NCBI GenBank assembly: GCA_037576195.1
Contig: CM075103.1
Span: 28,294,723 to 28,358,722 of the forward strand
From: Phytoseiulus persimilis
Lineage: Eukaryota; Arthropoda; Arachnida; Mesostigmata; Phytoseiidae
Direction: 5' to 3'
DNA: 64,000 bases
Shown: positions 43,735 to 56,559 of the stretch, piece after piece
How positions within the stretch are numbered: position 1 is the first letter of the stretch
Layout: every line of letters starts with the position of its first letter
Position numbers and translations under genes: made by a program
The notes under the pieces: generated by a model
Told to the model about the DNA's origin: nothing
The model's input: the letters and a program-made list of their open reading frames with translations, nothing else
The model's database searches: none

Positions 43735-45165
43735 TTAGAGACCAATAAGGCCATTACTTCCCAACTCTGGAGGGGTGATTCCGAGACCAATCTGGCCATT
43801 AGTTTCCAACTCTGGAGGGGTGATTACGAGACCAATCTGGCCTTTAGTTTCTAACTCTGGAGGGCTGATTGCGAGACCAATCTGGACATTACTTTCCAAC
43901 TTTGGAGGGGTGATTCCGAGACCAATCTGGCCATTACTTTCCAACTCTGGAGGGGTGATTCCGGGACCAATCAGGCCATTACTTTCCAACTCTGGAGGGA
44001 TGATTCCGGTGCCAATTCGACCATTAGTTTTCAACTCTGGAGGGGTGATTCCGGTATCAATCTGGCCATTACTTTCCAACTCTGGAGGGGTGATTCCGGT
44101 GCCAATTTGACCATTAGTTCTCAACTCTGGAGGGGTGATTCCGGTATCAATCTGGCCATTACTTTCCAACTCTGGAGGGGTGATTCCGGTGCCAATTTGA
44201 CCATTAGTTTTCAACTCTGGAGGGGTGATTCCGAGACCAATCTGGCCATTACTTTCCAACTCTGGAGGGGTGATTCCGGGGCCAATCTGAGCATTACTTC
44301 CCAACTCTGGAGGGGTGATTCCGAGACCAATCTGGCCATTACTTTCCAACTCTGGAGGGGTGATTCCGGTGCCAATTTGACCATTAGTTTTCAACTCTGG
44401 AGGGGTGATTCCGAGACCAATCTGACATTACTTCCCAACTCTGGAGGGGTGATTCCGAGACCAATCTGAGCATTACTTCCCAAATCTGGAGGGGTGATTC
44501 CGAGACCAATCTGAGCATTACTTCCCAACTCTAGAGGGGTGATTCCGGGGCAATTCTGAGCATTACTTCCCAACTCTGGAGGAGTGATTCCGAGACCGAT
44601 CTGAGCATTACTTCCCAACTCTGGAGGGGTGATTCCGAGACCAATCTGAGCATTACTTCCCAACTCTGGAGGAGTGATTCCGAGACCGATCTGAGCATCA
44701 CTTCCCAACTCTGGAGGGGTGATTCCGAGACCGATCTGAGCATTACTTTTCAACTCTGGAGGGGTGATTCCGAGACTAATCTGAGCATTACTCCCCAACT
44801 CTGGAGGGGTGATTCCGAGACCGATCTGAGCATTACTTTTCAACTCTGGAGGGGTGATTCCGGGGCCAATCTGAGCATTACTTCCAAACTCTGGAGGAGT
44901 GATTCCGAGACCGATCTGAGCATTACTTTTCAACTCTGGAGGGGTGATTCCGAGACCAATCTGAGCATTACTCCCCAACTCTGGAGGGGTGATTCCGAGA
45001 CCGATCTGAGCATTACTTTTCAACTCTGGAGGGGTGATTCCGGGGCCAATCTGAGCATCACTTCCCAACTCTGGAGGGGTGATTCCGAGACCAATCTGAG
45101 CATTACTTCCCAACTCTGGAGGGGTGATTCCGGGACCGATCTGAGCATTACTTCTCGAAACCTTA
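43735..45165 (-). repeat. 45-bp minisatellite, about 32 units
   Basis: Unit on the plus strand: TTCCAACTCTGGAGGGGTGA then TTCCGAGACCAATCTGGCCATTACT with variants. Two subarrays are visible: left (to about 44,420) with GGCCATTA and frequent TTAGTTTTCAACT variants, some alternating in 90-bp pairs; right with GAGCATTACTTCCCAACT. The unit length is 15 codons, so frames stay open on both strands: on the minus strand the repeat reads GITPPELxSNxQIG, in runs of 219 and 289 residues. One unit near 44,420 is a base short, which separates the two runs. I take it as a satellite, not a gene: both strands are equally open and no host coding context is visible. Confidence 0.95.
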
Positions 45166-46077
45166 ATGCTGACCCAGTGAAGAGAAGGAAAAGTGCCTCG
45201 ATCCCAGGTCAGAATCCTATCGAGAATCGGTGGCCACCCCCGAAGGTGTCCCGATGACACCGCATGTTAGGCAAGGTGTGTCTGTCAGCAGTAGACTCCC
45301 AAAGCAAGGGACGGGCCAGCCAGCGTAGTCGGCCGAAGGCCGGCTAGTGTAAAATAAAAATCTCGATGCTCTATAATGCTGAATTAGTTCTCAATCCGCA
45401 GGGAGAGGGGGGGGGGGGGGAGCGGAACAAAAGTAAGTGGGAATATTTGATAAGAGAGGCGATTTCGAACATACCAGAAGAAGAGGGACCGATGTACTCC
45501 GGAATAATTCTTCTTAAGGGAAAGATTACACAGCGGTAGAAATCGGAATAGCTTTGACTCAATGCTTGCTTTTCTCAATATACGTATCCCACGAGAGGGG
45601 AAAGGAGAACGCTCAGCCATTCGGAAGCATAGCAAACACAATCTATGCAGCGAGCGGAGACCGAACGCACGTAGTCATAGGGACGACATGAATGCCCACA
45701 TTAGACTCTCTCCGAACAAGGTAACAGCAGAGGGCGCCTGCTAAAGAACTTCGCGAGCCAGATTCTGAGAGGACTTTGAAGGCGGAGCAGGGCGTTAGTG
45801 ATGTATTAACTAGCGACTTGCTCGACGGACGGAGGAGGCTGGAGAGACAGACGACTCCGGATCAGTTCCTCACTATCGGGGAGACACCGAAGCTATATCC
45901 AGATGAAGATGAAATGGAACAGCCATGATATTCCTGGAGCAAGATGCAGATGTGATCAGCTCGTTACATCATTGGAAGATTCCCTAAAATATATATTCGA
46001 TCATAATCAGCTTCGAGTTTCCACTCCGTATCCATAAACCGCACATGTTAAAAAGCTCTCGCTCAACGCGGTTTGGC
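45166..46077. other. Unassigned DNA with a G-run
   Basis: No domain recognised. A purine run (GGGAGAGGGGGGGGGGGGGG) lies at about 45,402-45,421. Short open frames show no family motif. Confidence 0.45.
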
Positions 46078-47722
46078 TCAGCGCTCTTCCTCCAAGAACG
46101 TATCCACAGTGTTTAGCGGGGTTGAAGTGTTCCGGTAGTTTTCTTGGCTCATCGTGCACTTTCTCAGCAGTCTCTTCGCTATTCTGACAGCGGCATCCGC
46201 TGTCCTGCCCCAGTCTTGCAGGAATTCGATGAAGCTGGTCGATGTGAATTGAGATCCATAATCGCTATGGAGTTCAACGGGGGCTACATAACGAGCAGAA
46301 TGTTTTTCACTTGCGGTGATTGAGATGGCTGTTCCGCCTGGAGGAACTGTACAACCTGTATTTTTGTCATTCTCAATGGAACTTTCTTTGACCAACATTT
46401 TTACGCCACGTTACTTCTGCGAGTTCAGGGTCTCCCCAGCCCGCAAACCTTCCTGCATCATATCCAGTCTTCGGAACCCCGCCGTGTTTCTTTGTTGCGT
46501 AAGCGTTGCGTTTCCACGCGAAAATGTCCTGGCAGACTGTTTGGAAGGGGTATGATGCCAACGGGATCAGCACGATCGGTTCGTTTGGTTGTCCCGACAG
46601 GTGCGAAAGACATGTGTTGCACGTTGCACAGAAATCTCTGAGCTCAGCTTTCACCGACGGCCAGTATATGCAGTGTTTGACTCGTTTCCATGAGGATGGA
46701 AAGCTGTAACGACTGTAGTGTTCTAACGATAGCATTCCTCTTCTGAGTTTTTTTAGAATGAAAACTGCTTCCCTCTTCGGGATCAGGTTATCTTTGCTTG
46801 TTAGATCTGCTTAGTGTTTCCAGTACGGAACCAGATCCCCAGGACATGATCGATTGCTTGCTGGCCATTCCTCGATCAGCATTTTCCGAAGTTGTTGAGA
46901 CTCCAAGTCGGTTGCTGACACCTCTGCTATCTTCTCCAATGTCGTGTTTCTGATCGGGGTTAGCTGAATAGCGTCGAGGTTCATTATCTCTGTTCTGAAA
47001 ACTATACTGTCTTCGTCGGATGTATCGTGTGACTTGCTGTACTTATCCCGACTTAGCCAATCTGCTATGCAGTTTCTCTTTCCTTTCACGTATCTTAGTT
47101 CGAAGTTGTATTTTTGTATATAAAGTAGCATTCTTTGGAGTCGCTTCGGGCGGTGTGTAGTGGGTTCTTGAAAATACTGATTGGCGGTTGGTGGTCCGCT
47201 TCGACTGTGACGTTCAGATGCGCGAAGATCTTATATTGGAATTTCTTGCACGCTACCAAAGTTCCCGGTAGTTCTTTCTCGATAACAGCAAAGTTCAGTT
47301 CGCCCGCCTCCAGTGCTGCGCTACAGAAATCCACCGGGCGACCTTCTTGCAGCGGAACCGCGCCGATTCCGCTCCGGCTCGCATCGGTTCGGATAAGAAT
47401 CGGAAGTTTTTGTGTCGAAGTACGCGAGTACCGGGGCTTTTGACAGACATTTCTTCAATTCGTCGAATGATCTCTTGTGTTGGTCCAACCATGTGAACTC
47501 AGCGTTGTCTTTGAGTAGTTCTCGTAGCGCTGCTGCTATCTCTGAGTAGCCTGGTATGAATTTTCACAGATATGATAGTTTGTTGACCCAAGTATACGCA
47601 GTAAGGCTTTTTTTTGTCTTTCAGTAGTTGGGTTTGCGAGTATCCGCTCAACAGGTCAAGTGTGCTGAAGTAGCCGTTACGTGGGAGAGCATCGCTCATA
47701 TGTGGAAGCGGATAAACGTCGC
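46078..47722 (-). mobile_element. Ty3/gypsy fossil 2, right copy (contains palindrome block C')
   Basis: Broken gypsy internal region on the minus strand: end of reverse transcriptase about 47,500-47,722, RNase H about 47,090-47,480, integrase zinc region about 46,540-46,740, and integrase core about 46,080-46,400. It extends further into integrase than the left copy but starts later. No LTRs visible; many breaks; old. Confidence 0.85.
46452..47722 (-). repeat. Palindrome block C' (right copy)
   Basis: Reverse complement of 25,661-26,934. It directly abuts block B' at about 47,722-47,732, whereas on the left B and C are 13.9 kb apart. Confidence 0.88.
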
Positions 47723-47731
47723 TGTACCTCC

Positions 47732-49174
47732 TTGAGATCTCTGTACAGCGCTGTACACGGGAGCACTGTACTGTTGGTAATTGTTTAAGGTCGCCACATG
47801 CGAGCAAATCTAAATCACCAAAGTTGTTTTTGTATTCGCCTTTCCTTCCTTGTAATCGTGAGTTGACCGAACATGCACATACTTATTTCGTCCATGATCT
47901 TACATTTAAGGTTCTGCAGTAGATGCGTTTTGTAGTATCTAGTTGTGGAAATAGATGGAACACGCGACTGGGTCCTCTGCCACCAAGAAAGAATGTTCGT
48001 ACCGACCAAGCTCTTCGAAGTCTCTAGATTTGTACTCGTCAGACAGCCTGTGCAGAATACGAAGTAAATTCGGCCAATTCATCTCGCTCGCGCTCATGGT
48101 CAGGAACGCAGTCGGCTTCCCAAGTTGACGGATCATGGCGAAAAGATATTTCTTCCGAGTGGACCAGTATTGAACAGAGTATGGAATTGTTTTCTAAAAT
48201 GCTTGATTGGTGTCGATTAGTCGTTCCACGAAGTCGCGATCTTCAATCATTTCGCGAGTTTTATTCCCGTTGAGCGTAGGTATCTATACATGTTTTGTGT
48301 CGCGTCTCGGATCCTGATTCGAATATTCTTCATTGCCATGCAGAGGATATGTTGAGGTGTCACTCCGCGGCGATCACTCCTCCGAATCCCCGACATACTC
48401 ATGGTGTAGGTAGTAGAAAGCACATTTTCTCTGCCGTTCGATACTATTCCGCGAGGAGCTCCGAAATATATGGATGGGAATGAGAGCTCCTCCGCGTATG
48501 TGTCGGAAATGGACCTGCTCATAGTACGATTTTCTTTCCTCCCGCAAACTTTGGAACAATTGCTACATAATTCGAACTGGGCAGTGTCGTCACTGGGAAA
48601 AACTTCAGTTAGAAAGTTCACCGCCTCCAAATCGGCCGATTTTGAATCTCTACGGAACCGAAGGCGGTCGCAAACGTTGCATTTATGCCCGAATTCATCC
48701 TCCACGAACATCCTTTTGAATCGGGCCGTTGCGCGCTGCCATGATACCCTGTATTGAGAGCTTCTGGAATAGCTCGGGACATCCCTTAATTTTCCGGTGA
48801 TTGTGTGTTAGATGCCGTCTTTGAAAAGTGGGGCGAAAAACAGCCTCAATGGCGCGTTCCAAGCCCGTCAACTGGCGGCACCGGGGGAGAGGAAATCGAA
48901 GCGGAGGTCTAACATACAAGTACCGTTCACCCGATATCTCGGTGAATACTCTATACAGTACGTCCGATATAGTAATGAGTCTGTAGGTGGCCAAGTTTCC
49001 CTCCTCTGAGTTTGATTTCTCAAGAAGTGAGACCCTGCCCCTCTCCCATCCTGTCGGTTTCGTGTGGGCACCATATGGAATCGTCGCAAGTCCGCTTCTT
49101 GCGTTCCCCAGAGAAGCGCATATTGACGTTTTCGGGAATCGGTTCAATTCAATTCAATTTTTTCAATTCGAAAG
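47732..49174 (-). repeat. Palindrome block B' (right copy): Helitron remnant and LINE snippet
   Basis: Reverse complement of 10,349-11,795. On the minus strand it carries the LINE snippet (about 49,095-48,920), the Helitron Cys-rich region (48,711-48,247), the Helitron N-terminal domain with MIRQLGKPTAFLTMSASEMN (from 48,136), the MDEIS motif and GDLKQLPTV (about 47,790). It lacks the HUH nuclease at the same point as the left copy. The last third of the helicase seen on the left is absent because C' begins here. Confidence 0.9.
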
Positions 49175-51483
49175 CTCCTTTATTCAAAGGGGAGGGGGTC
49201 ATAAAGGTGGGAGAGTTCTCTTGGTATACGGTTTTCGGGGACCGCTATGCTTACTTGCCAAGACCAGGTGTATTTTACAGTGTGTCTGCGGGGGAGAGCC
49301 TTGGGCCGGACCATAAGGCGGCTGCGGCGGTTATTTGCCGTTACGACGAAGAAGTTATCACAAAGTCCGAGCTCAAGTATACGGCAGAGCATTCCCCTGT
49401 CTGGTTTCTCGAGGAGGGGGATGATGGGTGGTAGCGTGGTAGCATTGCGGTGTCAGAGTCCTTATGAAGAGAGCATCGCCATCTCAATCGCCGAAGGAAC
49501 AGTTTTCCGACAGATTCAATGGACTTGCGCAAGTGGGAATGGTGGGGGAACCACACTGAAGCACAATACAACAACTTGGGTACAATGAGAGATCTATAGA
49601 GCCGTAGGTAAGGTTCCGGTGACTTGATCATGAAACATCTGAAGATACAGTTGACTAGGGTTTTTTCTGAGCTCACAACATTCAAAACATGCTCGCTGAA
49701 GTCGAGATCAACGGAAACAATGACTCCCAGGTCTGACCGATTGAACAACAGGTGGTGGGTCGTCCGCGATTTTGAGGATTCCAGTCGCAGCGTCGGAGGC
49801 GGCCTTTGAGAGTACAACATATTTCGAGGTAGAGAGTTGCATTTGGTTATCGGCGCACCATCGAACGACGCCATCAATGCCGGATCGGAGATATTGACGA
49901 ACTCCCGAAAAGTTTCAAATCATCAGCATATAAAAGATATCGTACGTCATTTGGTATGTAGGAACCGATAACCAGTACAAATATCACGTAGAGGAGGGGT
50001 GAGAGAGTTCCCCCTTGGGGGACCCCCGGGGTAGCTTGCTTCGGAGTTGAAACGATGTCTCCAACCTTGACACGAAATGTGTGCTCATTGAGATACCTGC
50101 GACACCAGCCCACCGTTCTTGAGTTCAGTCCGATTCCCAACATCTTCTCGATGAGCAATGCATTAGGCACTTTGTCGAAAGCAGTTTCAAGGTCGAAGTG
50201 AACTGAGCTGTAGAGCACACCGTCATTGATGAATTCAGCATAGTCCTGAGTCATGCAGAGGAGCTGAGTGCATGTCGACTTCCGGGGGAAGAAGCCATGC
50301 TGGTGAGTGTCCATCAGGTCATTCAGTCTCAAGTGTCCGTGAATGTGAGCTGCGGGGAGTTTTTCGAAGACAAGACACGGGGTGACACATTGAGAGACAG
50401 GGCGGTAGTTCGACGCAGTATCCCGGGGGCCCTTCTTGTGTACAGGCGTTACGGTGCTCTGGCGGAAGAGTTCGGGCACTTCCCCATCTTGATAGGACCG
50501 TTCGAATATGAGAGACAGTGGCTCACATAAGAAAAGGCTGAAGGTCTTGAATAATACGGGCGGCTGGTTGTCCAGTGAGCGAGAGGTCTTCGAAGACAGA
50601 GATGCTAGGTGAGAGTACACGATCGCCTCCGATAGATTGACCATCCGATCTGGTTGACGCAGGCGGGTGGTCAATCCAGCACGTCCTGGCTGAGTTTTCA
50701 CGGAGCTGTAGTTGTTGTAGACCGACGCGAAATGGGATGCTAAATGGTTGGCTTTCTCTCCAGGTTCGGAGTGAGTGATGGGGCCGCAGTGTAGCGTGGG
50801 AATTTGCTCATGCCCCTTGAGACGGGAGTTTGAGTATCGGAAGAACGCTCTGGATTCACGGAAATCAAGCCTATGTTCATCCAGGAAGCGCTGGCGCAGT
50901 ACGGCTTTTCTCAAGCGTTTCGACAGGAGGTTCGCCGTGTTGACATCGAGACCCGACTGAGACATAGAACGTTCGGTCTTGGCGATGGAGTTCTCAATTT
51001 CAGAGCCGCGGAGAGTCGCGGAGCAGGTCGGGGTGAAGCTCTCGATCAGGAATCTACAGCAGGCGACAAATTCAGTATACATTTCATTGACGTCATTGTG
51101 GTTTGAAAAGAATTCCCGCCAGTTGATGAGGTCGAGATGCTCTGCTATTGCGATTCGGTTCATGTGACGGAAATCAAGTCTGGCCTGCGGAGGCGGCGAG
51201 ACCCCTGGGGAGATCAGGTCATCGAACCTGATACCGCAATGGTCAGACTGGATGGGACTGGGACATTGAGAGACGTCGCGGATCAGTTCGGGATTTTTGG
51301 TGAGAATCAGATCGAGGACATTGCCGGATGAGTGTGGAGGGAAGTCCACGAGTTAGGTCAGGCTGTTTGAAGCGCAGCAGTCCCGGAATATACCCTCTTT
51401 GGAGCCCGTGAGTGAGCAGTTGTGTGAAGACCACGAGATCCGGGGAGAATTGAAATCTCCGATCACGAGAACTGGGAAATCAA
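49175..51483 (-). mobile_element. CR1/Jockey-type LINE, 5'-truncated
   Basis: Minus strand. The endonuclease C-terminal half begins with FPVLVIGDFNSPRISWSS (about 51,485-51,430) and has SDHCGIRF. The linker follows, then RT with TPVHKKGPRDTASNYRPVSQ, HFDLETAFDKV, GVPQGGTLSPLLYVIF and YLLYADDLKLFG (about 49,915-49,945). A frame change just after YADD moves the thumb region into 49,341-49,877, with SDLGVIVSVDLDFSEHV and LLYCASVWFP. The endonuclease N-terminus and ORF1 are absent, and at 51,484 the 3' tail of LINE beta begins. The HKKG..NYRP and DLGV..D..F..H motifs place it in the CR1/Jockey group. Confidence 0.88.
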
Positions 51484-51573
51484 CCATTGATTGATTGATT
51501 GATTTTATTTCGATCTTCCATATGCACATATGGTCCCTTTCGTTTCAGGGGTGAAGTGTTTTGCATTCACAGA

Positions 51574-54500
51574 TCATTTTTCTCGGTTCTCCCAGCATCG
51601 TAAGATTTCCTTCGTCCTTCTAATGTCCTTCGGTGTTGAGTCGGGCTGAAGTCCAATTCGGAACGGGAATTCTCGTTGGGGATACCTTCCTTCTTCGCAT
51701 TCCATCACGACGTGTGTGTCGGTTTCGGGTCTTCCGCATATATTGCAGTTCAAGTCGATAGAAGGACCGCGGTTATGTCGTTGGGTTCTGGTGTTGAGCA
51801 TTCCTGCTCTTGTTAACGCCAGAAGCCGACTGCCCCGCGAGTTATCGTACATATCCAGTTGGAGACCTCTTGTCTCTTTGAATTGTCGATAAATGCACAG
51901 TGTGGACTTGGATTCCATGTTCTGTTTCCATGTATTGTCCAGTTTATTCTGCACCCTCATTTTGAGTTCTTTGCGGAATAGAGTCCACATTGCTGTGCCC
52001 GATGTATTTCTGGTCAGCCCGAGGTTTTCCAGGTCGAATTGCAATCTCAATTTCTTGAGTCTCTCTGTTGCAGTGACCGAGGTGTTTGTTATCTCGGTCG
52101 CCATGAGGACAAGCTTGGGCCATCTCGTTGGGTCCATAGATCTTATCCTTTCGAAGTACATCGTTTTGCTCGTGGTTTCCCGGGCGTCGAAGGAGCTCCA
52201 GCCTAGTTCTCCCTCGATGAACTCCTTTGATATGGTGGAGTGGGGTATCCCGAGAGCCCATCTCCCCGCATCTCTTTGCCTGACTTCGATGAGGTTTCTC
52301 AGTCTTTTGGGCATTGTAATTGCCGCGTTGCAATATGCGAGTTGCGGGACAGCGGTGGCTTTTCAGAGAATTTTGGATACTTCGAAACGGTTGAAGCTCC
52401 AGAGTGTTCTCGCGTTGGGTCTTTGGATCGCCTTATTCGCCGTTTCGGTCAACTTTACCCAATGTTGGGCCAAGTAGTCTTTTTCGGCTGATAATTCGAT
52501 TCCGAGATACGTATATGATGCTACCTCTGGTATTTGCATCCCTTGTATACTCAGGTTTCGATTTTGGATATGTGTCTTTGGTGGTCGAGAGAAAACCAAT
52601 GTGCCGCTCTTTTGAGGATTGAATTTGATGGACCGGGCGTCTCCAAATTCTGTTGTTACCTTCAAAAGCGTTTCCATATCCTTCCATTCGTGTGCCATCA
52701 GAACGATGTCGTCGGCAAACATCAGGCCAGGGATCGTGAAATATTTTCTCTCTTTCACGTCCCAGAAATTGCCTTTTTTCGCAAATTTAAAGCCAATCTC
52801 TTTTGAGAGTAGTTGCCGCTCGAGATCTGCGATATACAGGCTGAAGAGGATCGGAGATAGAGGACATCCCTGACGAAGTCCGGTGGGTATGGACATTTCG
52901 TTCGAGGTGTGGTCACCGTATTGAATGAAGATGTAGGTGTCTTCATACAGGTGTTTAATGAGCTCAATCAGTGTTGGGTTCATTCCTCTTTCCTCAAGGG
53001 TTTGCCACAGCTTCAGTCGATCGATGCGATCGAAGGCTTTCGTAGCATCCAAGAACACGCAAATCAGACCCGTTTGTTGGGCTCTGGCGGTCTCAATTGC
53101 CGTTGTTAGAACAAAAATGTTGTCCTCGCCCCGGCGGTCTATCCTGAACCCATTTTGCATCTCCGATAGTTGTTCTGTCTCCTCTGTCCATTTTTGTTTG
53201 TGTTTCCCCAGTATTTTGGTGAGTACTCGATACATGACATCGGATACAGTGATGGGTCTGTAAGTGGTAAGGTTTCCCTTCGTTGAGTTTGGTTTTTCAA
53301 GAAGGGAGACCCTGCCTATCCTCCATTCCATCGGCAGCTCGTGAGTGCCTTCCAGAATCTCATTGAATACATCGGAGACTTATTCGTAGCCGATATCGTT
53401 CAATGCTTTGAGGATTTTCGTCGGTATCTTGTCGGGTCCAGTGGCTGAATTCTCGGAGATTCCCGCCAGGGTGATTTTCACCTCCGAACCTGTTGTGACA
53501 AGATCGACTCGTGGCCTCGAGAGGAAGCATCGATCCTTATGGTTAGGATTGTCTTCGGCTTCCAGCAGGTGATTTGCTACTCTAGTAAGGTAAGCTGTCA
53601 TATCCAGCGGTTGGACATCGTTACCAGCTTCATTTACTATTCGTATCCTGTCTGGTGCCTTTCTCTCGTTCTTCTTGATGTACTCCCAGAATGCTTTGGT
53701 TTTTGCTTGTCTGGGGGCTCTCATTATTTGGTCGTACATTTTACGATCCCTGATATGGAGTTGGTTCGCGATTTCGGTTCGGACAGCGTCTTGTGCTATT
53801 CGATACTGCCTTTTCGCTTCTTCCACGCCAATTCCAGTGTGTCTGGCTTTCCTCCATGCACGATTCTGTTCCCTTCTGTATCTCGAAAGTTGTGATATTT
53901 CGGGGGTGAGTATTCTCTTTCTCGTGTCCACATTGATGAGTTTAGTACTTTTGGTCATTGCATTTTGGAGGGTAGTCACCAGATCCCTGTAGTTGGCCGA
54001 TCTTGGTGATCTGACCAAAGTTCCCAGTTCACTTGTGGCTGTTTCCGCTGCTTTTTGTAACCGTAATACTTTCACTCGTGCCTTCTGGAGTTTGCCGTTT
54101 CTCTTGCCCTTAGCGAGGTGTAGGGTAATGAGGTTATGGTCGCTCCAGTTAACGACTTCTTTGTTCTCGTCTATGTGCATGGACATAACCTCTCGGTATG
54201 CTGCAGCGTTGCAGAGTACATAGTCGATTGAGGACGAATGACCACCCTGTGTTCGGGTGATCCTTCCTTCGCATTTTTCGGACAGATTCAGAATTCTGAG
54301 GTCGTGTTGGTCGGCTAGCTCAATGATGAGCCGGCCCCGACCATCTAGTCTCCCGTCAAGCTGTTGGATATGGGCGTTCATGTCGCCCGCAATCCCTAGC
54401 TTGGTGTCCTTCTCAACTCTAGCTCGGATAACATCTCCTATATGTCGGAATTGTTCCTTAGTCGAGTTTTGATCGGCGATGGCGGCGTAGACTGAGATGA

Positions 54501-54830
54501 AGACCCATTGTCGGTTTCCTATCTCAGCGCCTATTGCAATTAAATCAGCCCCTTTTTCGGTCCAGCGTATCTCGTCCATGGTAGATCGGATAAGTATCCC
54601 TGTTCCACCGGATGATTTACTGCCAGAGGGTCCGTTTCGATTGTTCCCGTAAAATGTGAACCCTTCGATCCGAGGTGGATTTTCTAGGTTCATCAGGTGG
54701 GTTCCTGAGAGGAGGAGGATATCATAGTGATCTGATAGTCTCCTAGTTTCAATTTTGAGAAGGTCTTGATAGAGACTTTCCCACTTGGCTGGGTTTTTCC
54801 CCCCTTGCATGTTGAGAACACCAATCTTAA
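51574..54830 (-). pseudogene. LINE beta ORF2 (endonuclease / reverse transcriptase)
   Basis: One reading frame spans 54,810 to 51,574 with only two stops: one after LKALNDIGYE (about 53,380) and one after RFEVSKIL (about 52,360). The endonuclease has GVLNMQGGKNPAKW, GDMNAHIQQLDG and WSDHNLITLH. RT has RVSLLEKPNSTKGNLTTYRP, FLDATKAFDRIDR, RQGCPLSPILF and MFADDIVLMAH (about 52,710). The C-terminal Cys/His motif is CNICGRPETDTHVVMEC (about 51,740). Length, about 1,080 codons, matches a complete APE-type ORF2. A retained 3' end and nearly open frame indicate recent activity of the family. Confidence 0.92.
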
Positions 54831-54888
54831 TGCGAAAATGTATTTTTATTTTTTCATCGTAGATGGTGCCTCCGGGGGGAGCGGACCG

Positions 54889-56331
54889 CTAGGATGATGG
54901 TTTTTTGGGGGCTTCTTGTAGGATTCTGGAAAGCTCGATTGTTTCCTCCTCCTTGGTCACCTCTCGCTGAGGAGTCGAAGTTTGCGGGTGAGATTTTTCC
55001 TCTCTCCGCTCCTCAGGTTCTGGGTGGTGACTCCGGCCCTGTCTCCGGTTATCGTGGCTTTGACGGGCTACGTGGGGTCGCCCCTTCTTTTGCTCACTGG
55101 TCCCCAACTCGAGTGAGGTATCTCCCACACTTCTTTTTTTTCCCCGCGCCTCTTGGTGGCTGCGGCTTATTGAAGTGTGGTCGATCCAAGTCGGGGGCTC
55201 GACCAGAGGTCTGATCTGTGTGGCTCGGAGGCCTGGGGTGGCCTCCGAAATTGCTCGGACGGGTCGGAGCGTTACGAGCACCAGAGGTGGAGGGTTTCTC
55301 CTTGGTCTCGGTTGTCTCGACCTTGGGTTCCGGCTGCGCACACAGATTTTCTGCGCCGTCGGACAGCAGCTGATCGATCTCGGCCGAGGGTATATGCGGG
55401 CCTTCGCCTATTCGGCGACTAATCCTGATCATTGCCTCGACGTGACCAGCTTTATTCCAGCCCTGGTTTGAGTTAAACGCAGGGCGTTCTGAAATATACC
55501 TGAGATCTATTGTCTCAGTGCTGCCCTTCAGCTGAGTCAGCAGGCTGTCTATGTGCGCAGAGTGGCCATAGTTCTTGTTGTCTACACGGAAGGTTGTGTA
55601 GACTGCCCTGTTGACTTTCTCGTGTCTCCCGAGCTCCTCGAGTGCTTGCTGCGCTTCCGCGACAGCCTCGCTCCTCTGGTAAGAGGCCTCTTGGAAGACA
55701 CTTTGATCTCCCCACACGAGGACTGTGGCAAAGCAGGTGTAGTCTGCCTTCTCCAGCTCAGCTGCTGCCCTTGGCAGAGCTGCGCCGTGGAGAGAGGCCC
55801 GAACGTCCTGACTCTCAGTCCTCTGTGTTTGTTGAGGAGCGCAAATATGGTGTTCGACGGGAACAGATCGGCACAGTGCCGGTCCATGCATAACATCACT
55901 ATAGGTCCACGGTAGACCTGTTTAGGTGGTGCCGTCTTAAACTGCATGGGACTTTGGCTGATTGCTTCCCTCAGTTGGTTTTCGAGTTCGGCACATCTTG
56001 CCTCTGTTGCAGCAACGGTTGCTGCGAGGCTAGCCAATTTGAAGTCCCTAGCCTTCACTTCTTGGTTCTGCCACTCAATATAGTTTAGAGCGGCAGCCCG
56101 CTCAGTCATCAGAGCAAGTCGCTCTGACCCTGCACAGGTGTGACACTGTAAGATTACAGAGTCGTTGGGGTTCATGTCCGTCCCCATCAGCTTCTCCTCA
56201 CACTGACTGCAGATGTCGAATGTGGGATTAGCTCTGAGGGTTTCCGGATTGAATTCCATTTTGAGGGGTCTTCGGAAAAGGTATTTTATTTCCACCCACT
56301 CACTCCTCTCCCTATTTTTCGGAGCTTCCAA
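54889..56331 (-). pseudogene. LINE beta ORF1 with SGNH-like domain
   Basis: N-terminal zinc motif with CSQCEEKL and CHTCAGSE, then a coiled coil, then an esterase-like block: GPIVMLCMDRHCADLF (block I-like). After a frame change between about 55,890 and 55,750 come VLVWGDQSVFQE (GxND-like position) and SNQGWNKAGHVEAMIRISRR (block V-like, with a His). The tail is Pro/Arg-rich with short basic clusters. Layout and several segments parallel alpha ORF1, though sequence identity is low. SGNH catalytic residues are not fully canonical, so the domain may be structural. Confidence 0.6.
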
Positions 56332-56559
56332 CGGTTGGACAGCTCCTACTTCCGATGTTTATCGGTAACGTAAACACTGCCTCTCGATGGTTCACGGTGA
56401 ACCTTCGATGGATTCTCAGCTGTTTTAGAGATTCCAGACAGTGATACGTTGTCTAGCGCGTGTCGATATTCAAGTCGCTAGGCGTACCTCGAGGCGGTAT
56501 GCCTTTTTGCGATTTTCCGAGCTTGGGAGTTTTTTTGTTCGACGAACCTGGTCTGTGGA

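Larger units (their letters stand above)
51484..56340 (-). mobile_element. I-like LINE beta, nearly complete copy
   Basis: Minus strand, with a (TCAA)n tail (TTGATTGATTGATTGA on the plus strand at about 51,487-51,502). ORF1 runs from about 56,331 or the internal MEFNPE start to about 54,889, and ORF2 from about 54,830 to 51,574. The last 370 bases are repeated at 63,629-64,000 with about five differences. The copy seems young: ORF2 has only two in-frame stops and ORF1 one or two frame changes. The 5' end is not sharply defined; sequence beyond 56,340 does not continue ORF1. Confidence 0.92.

Noticed and set aside
43735-45165. A CRISPR-like array or a repetitive secreted protein
   Set aside because: Units are contiguous 45-mers without unique spacers, both strands are open to the same degree simply because 45 is divisible by three, and there is no signal peptide or host gene context.
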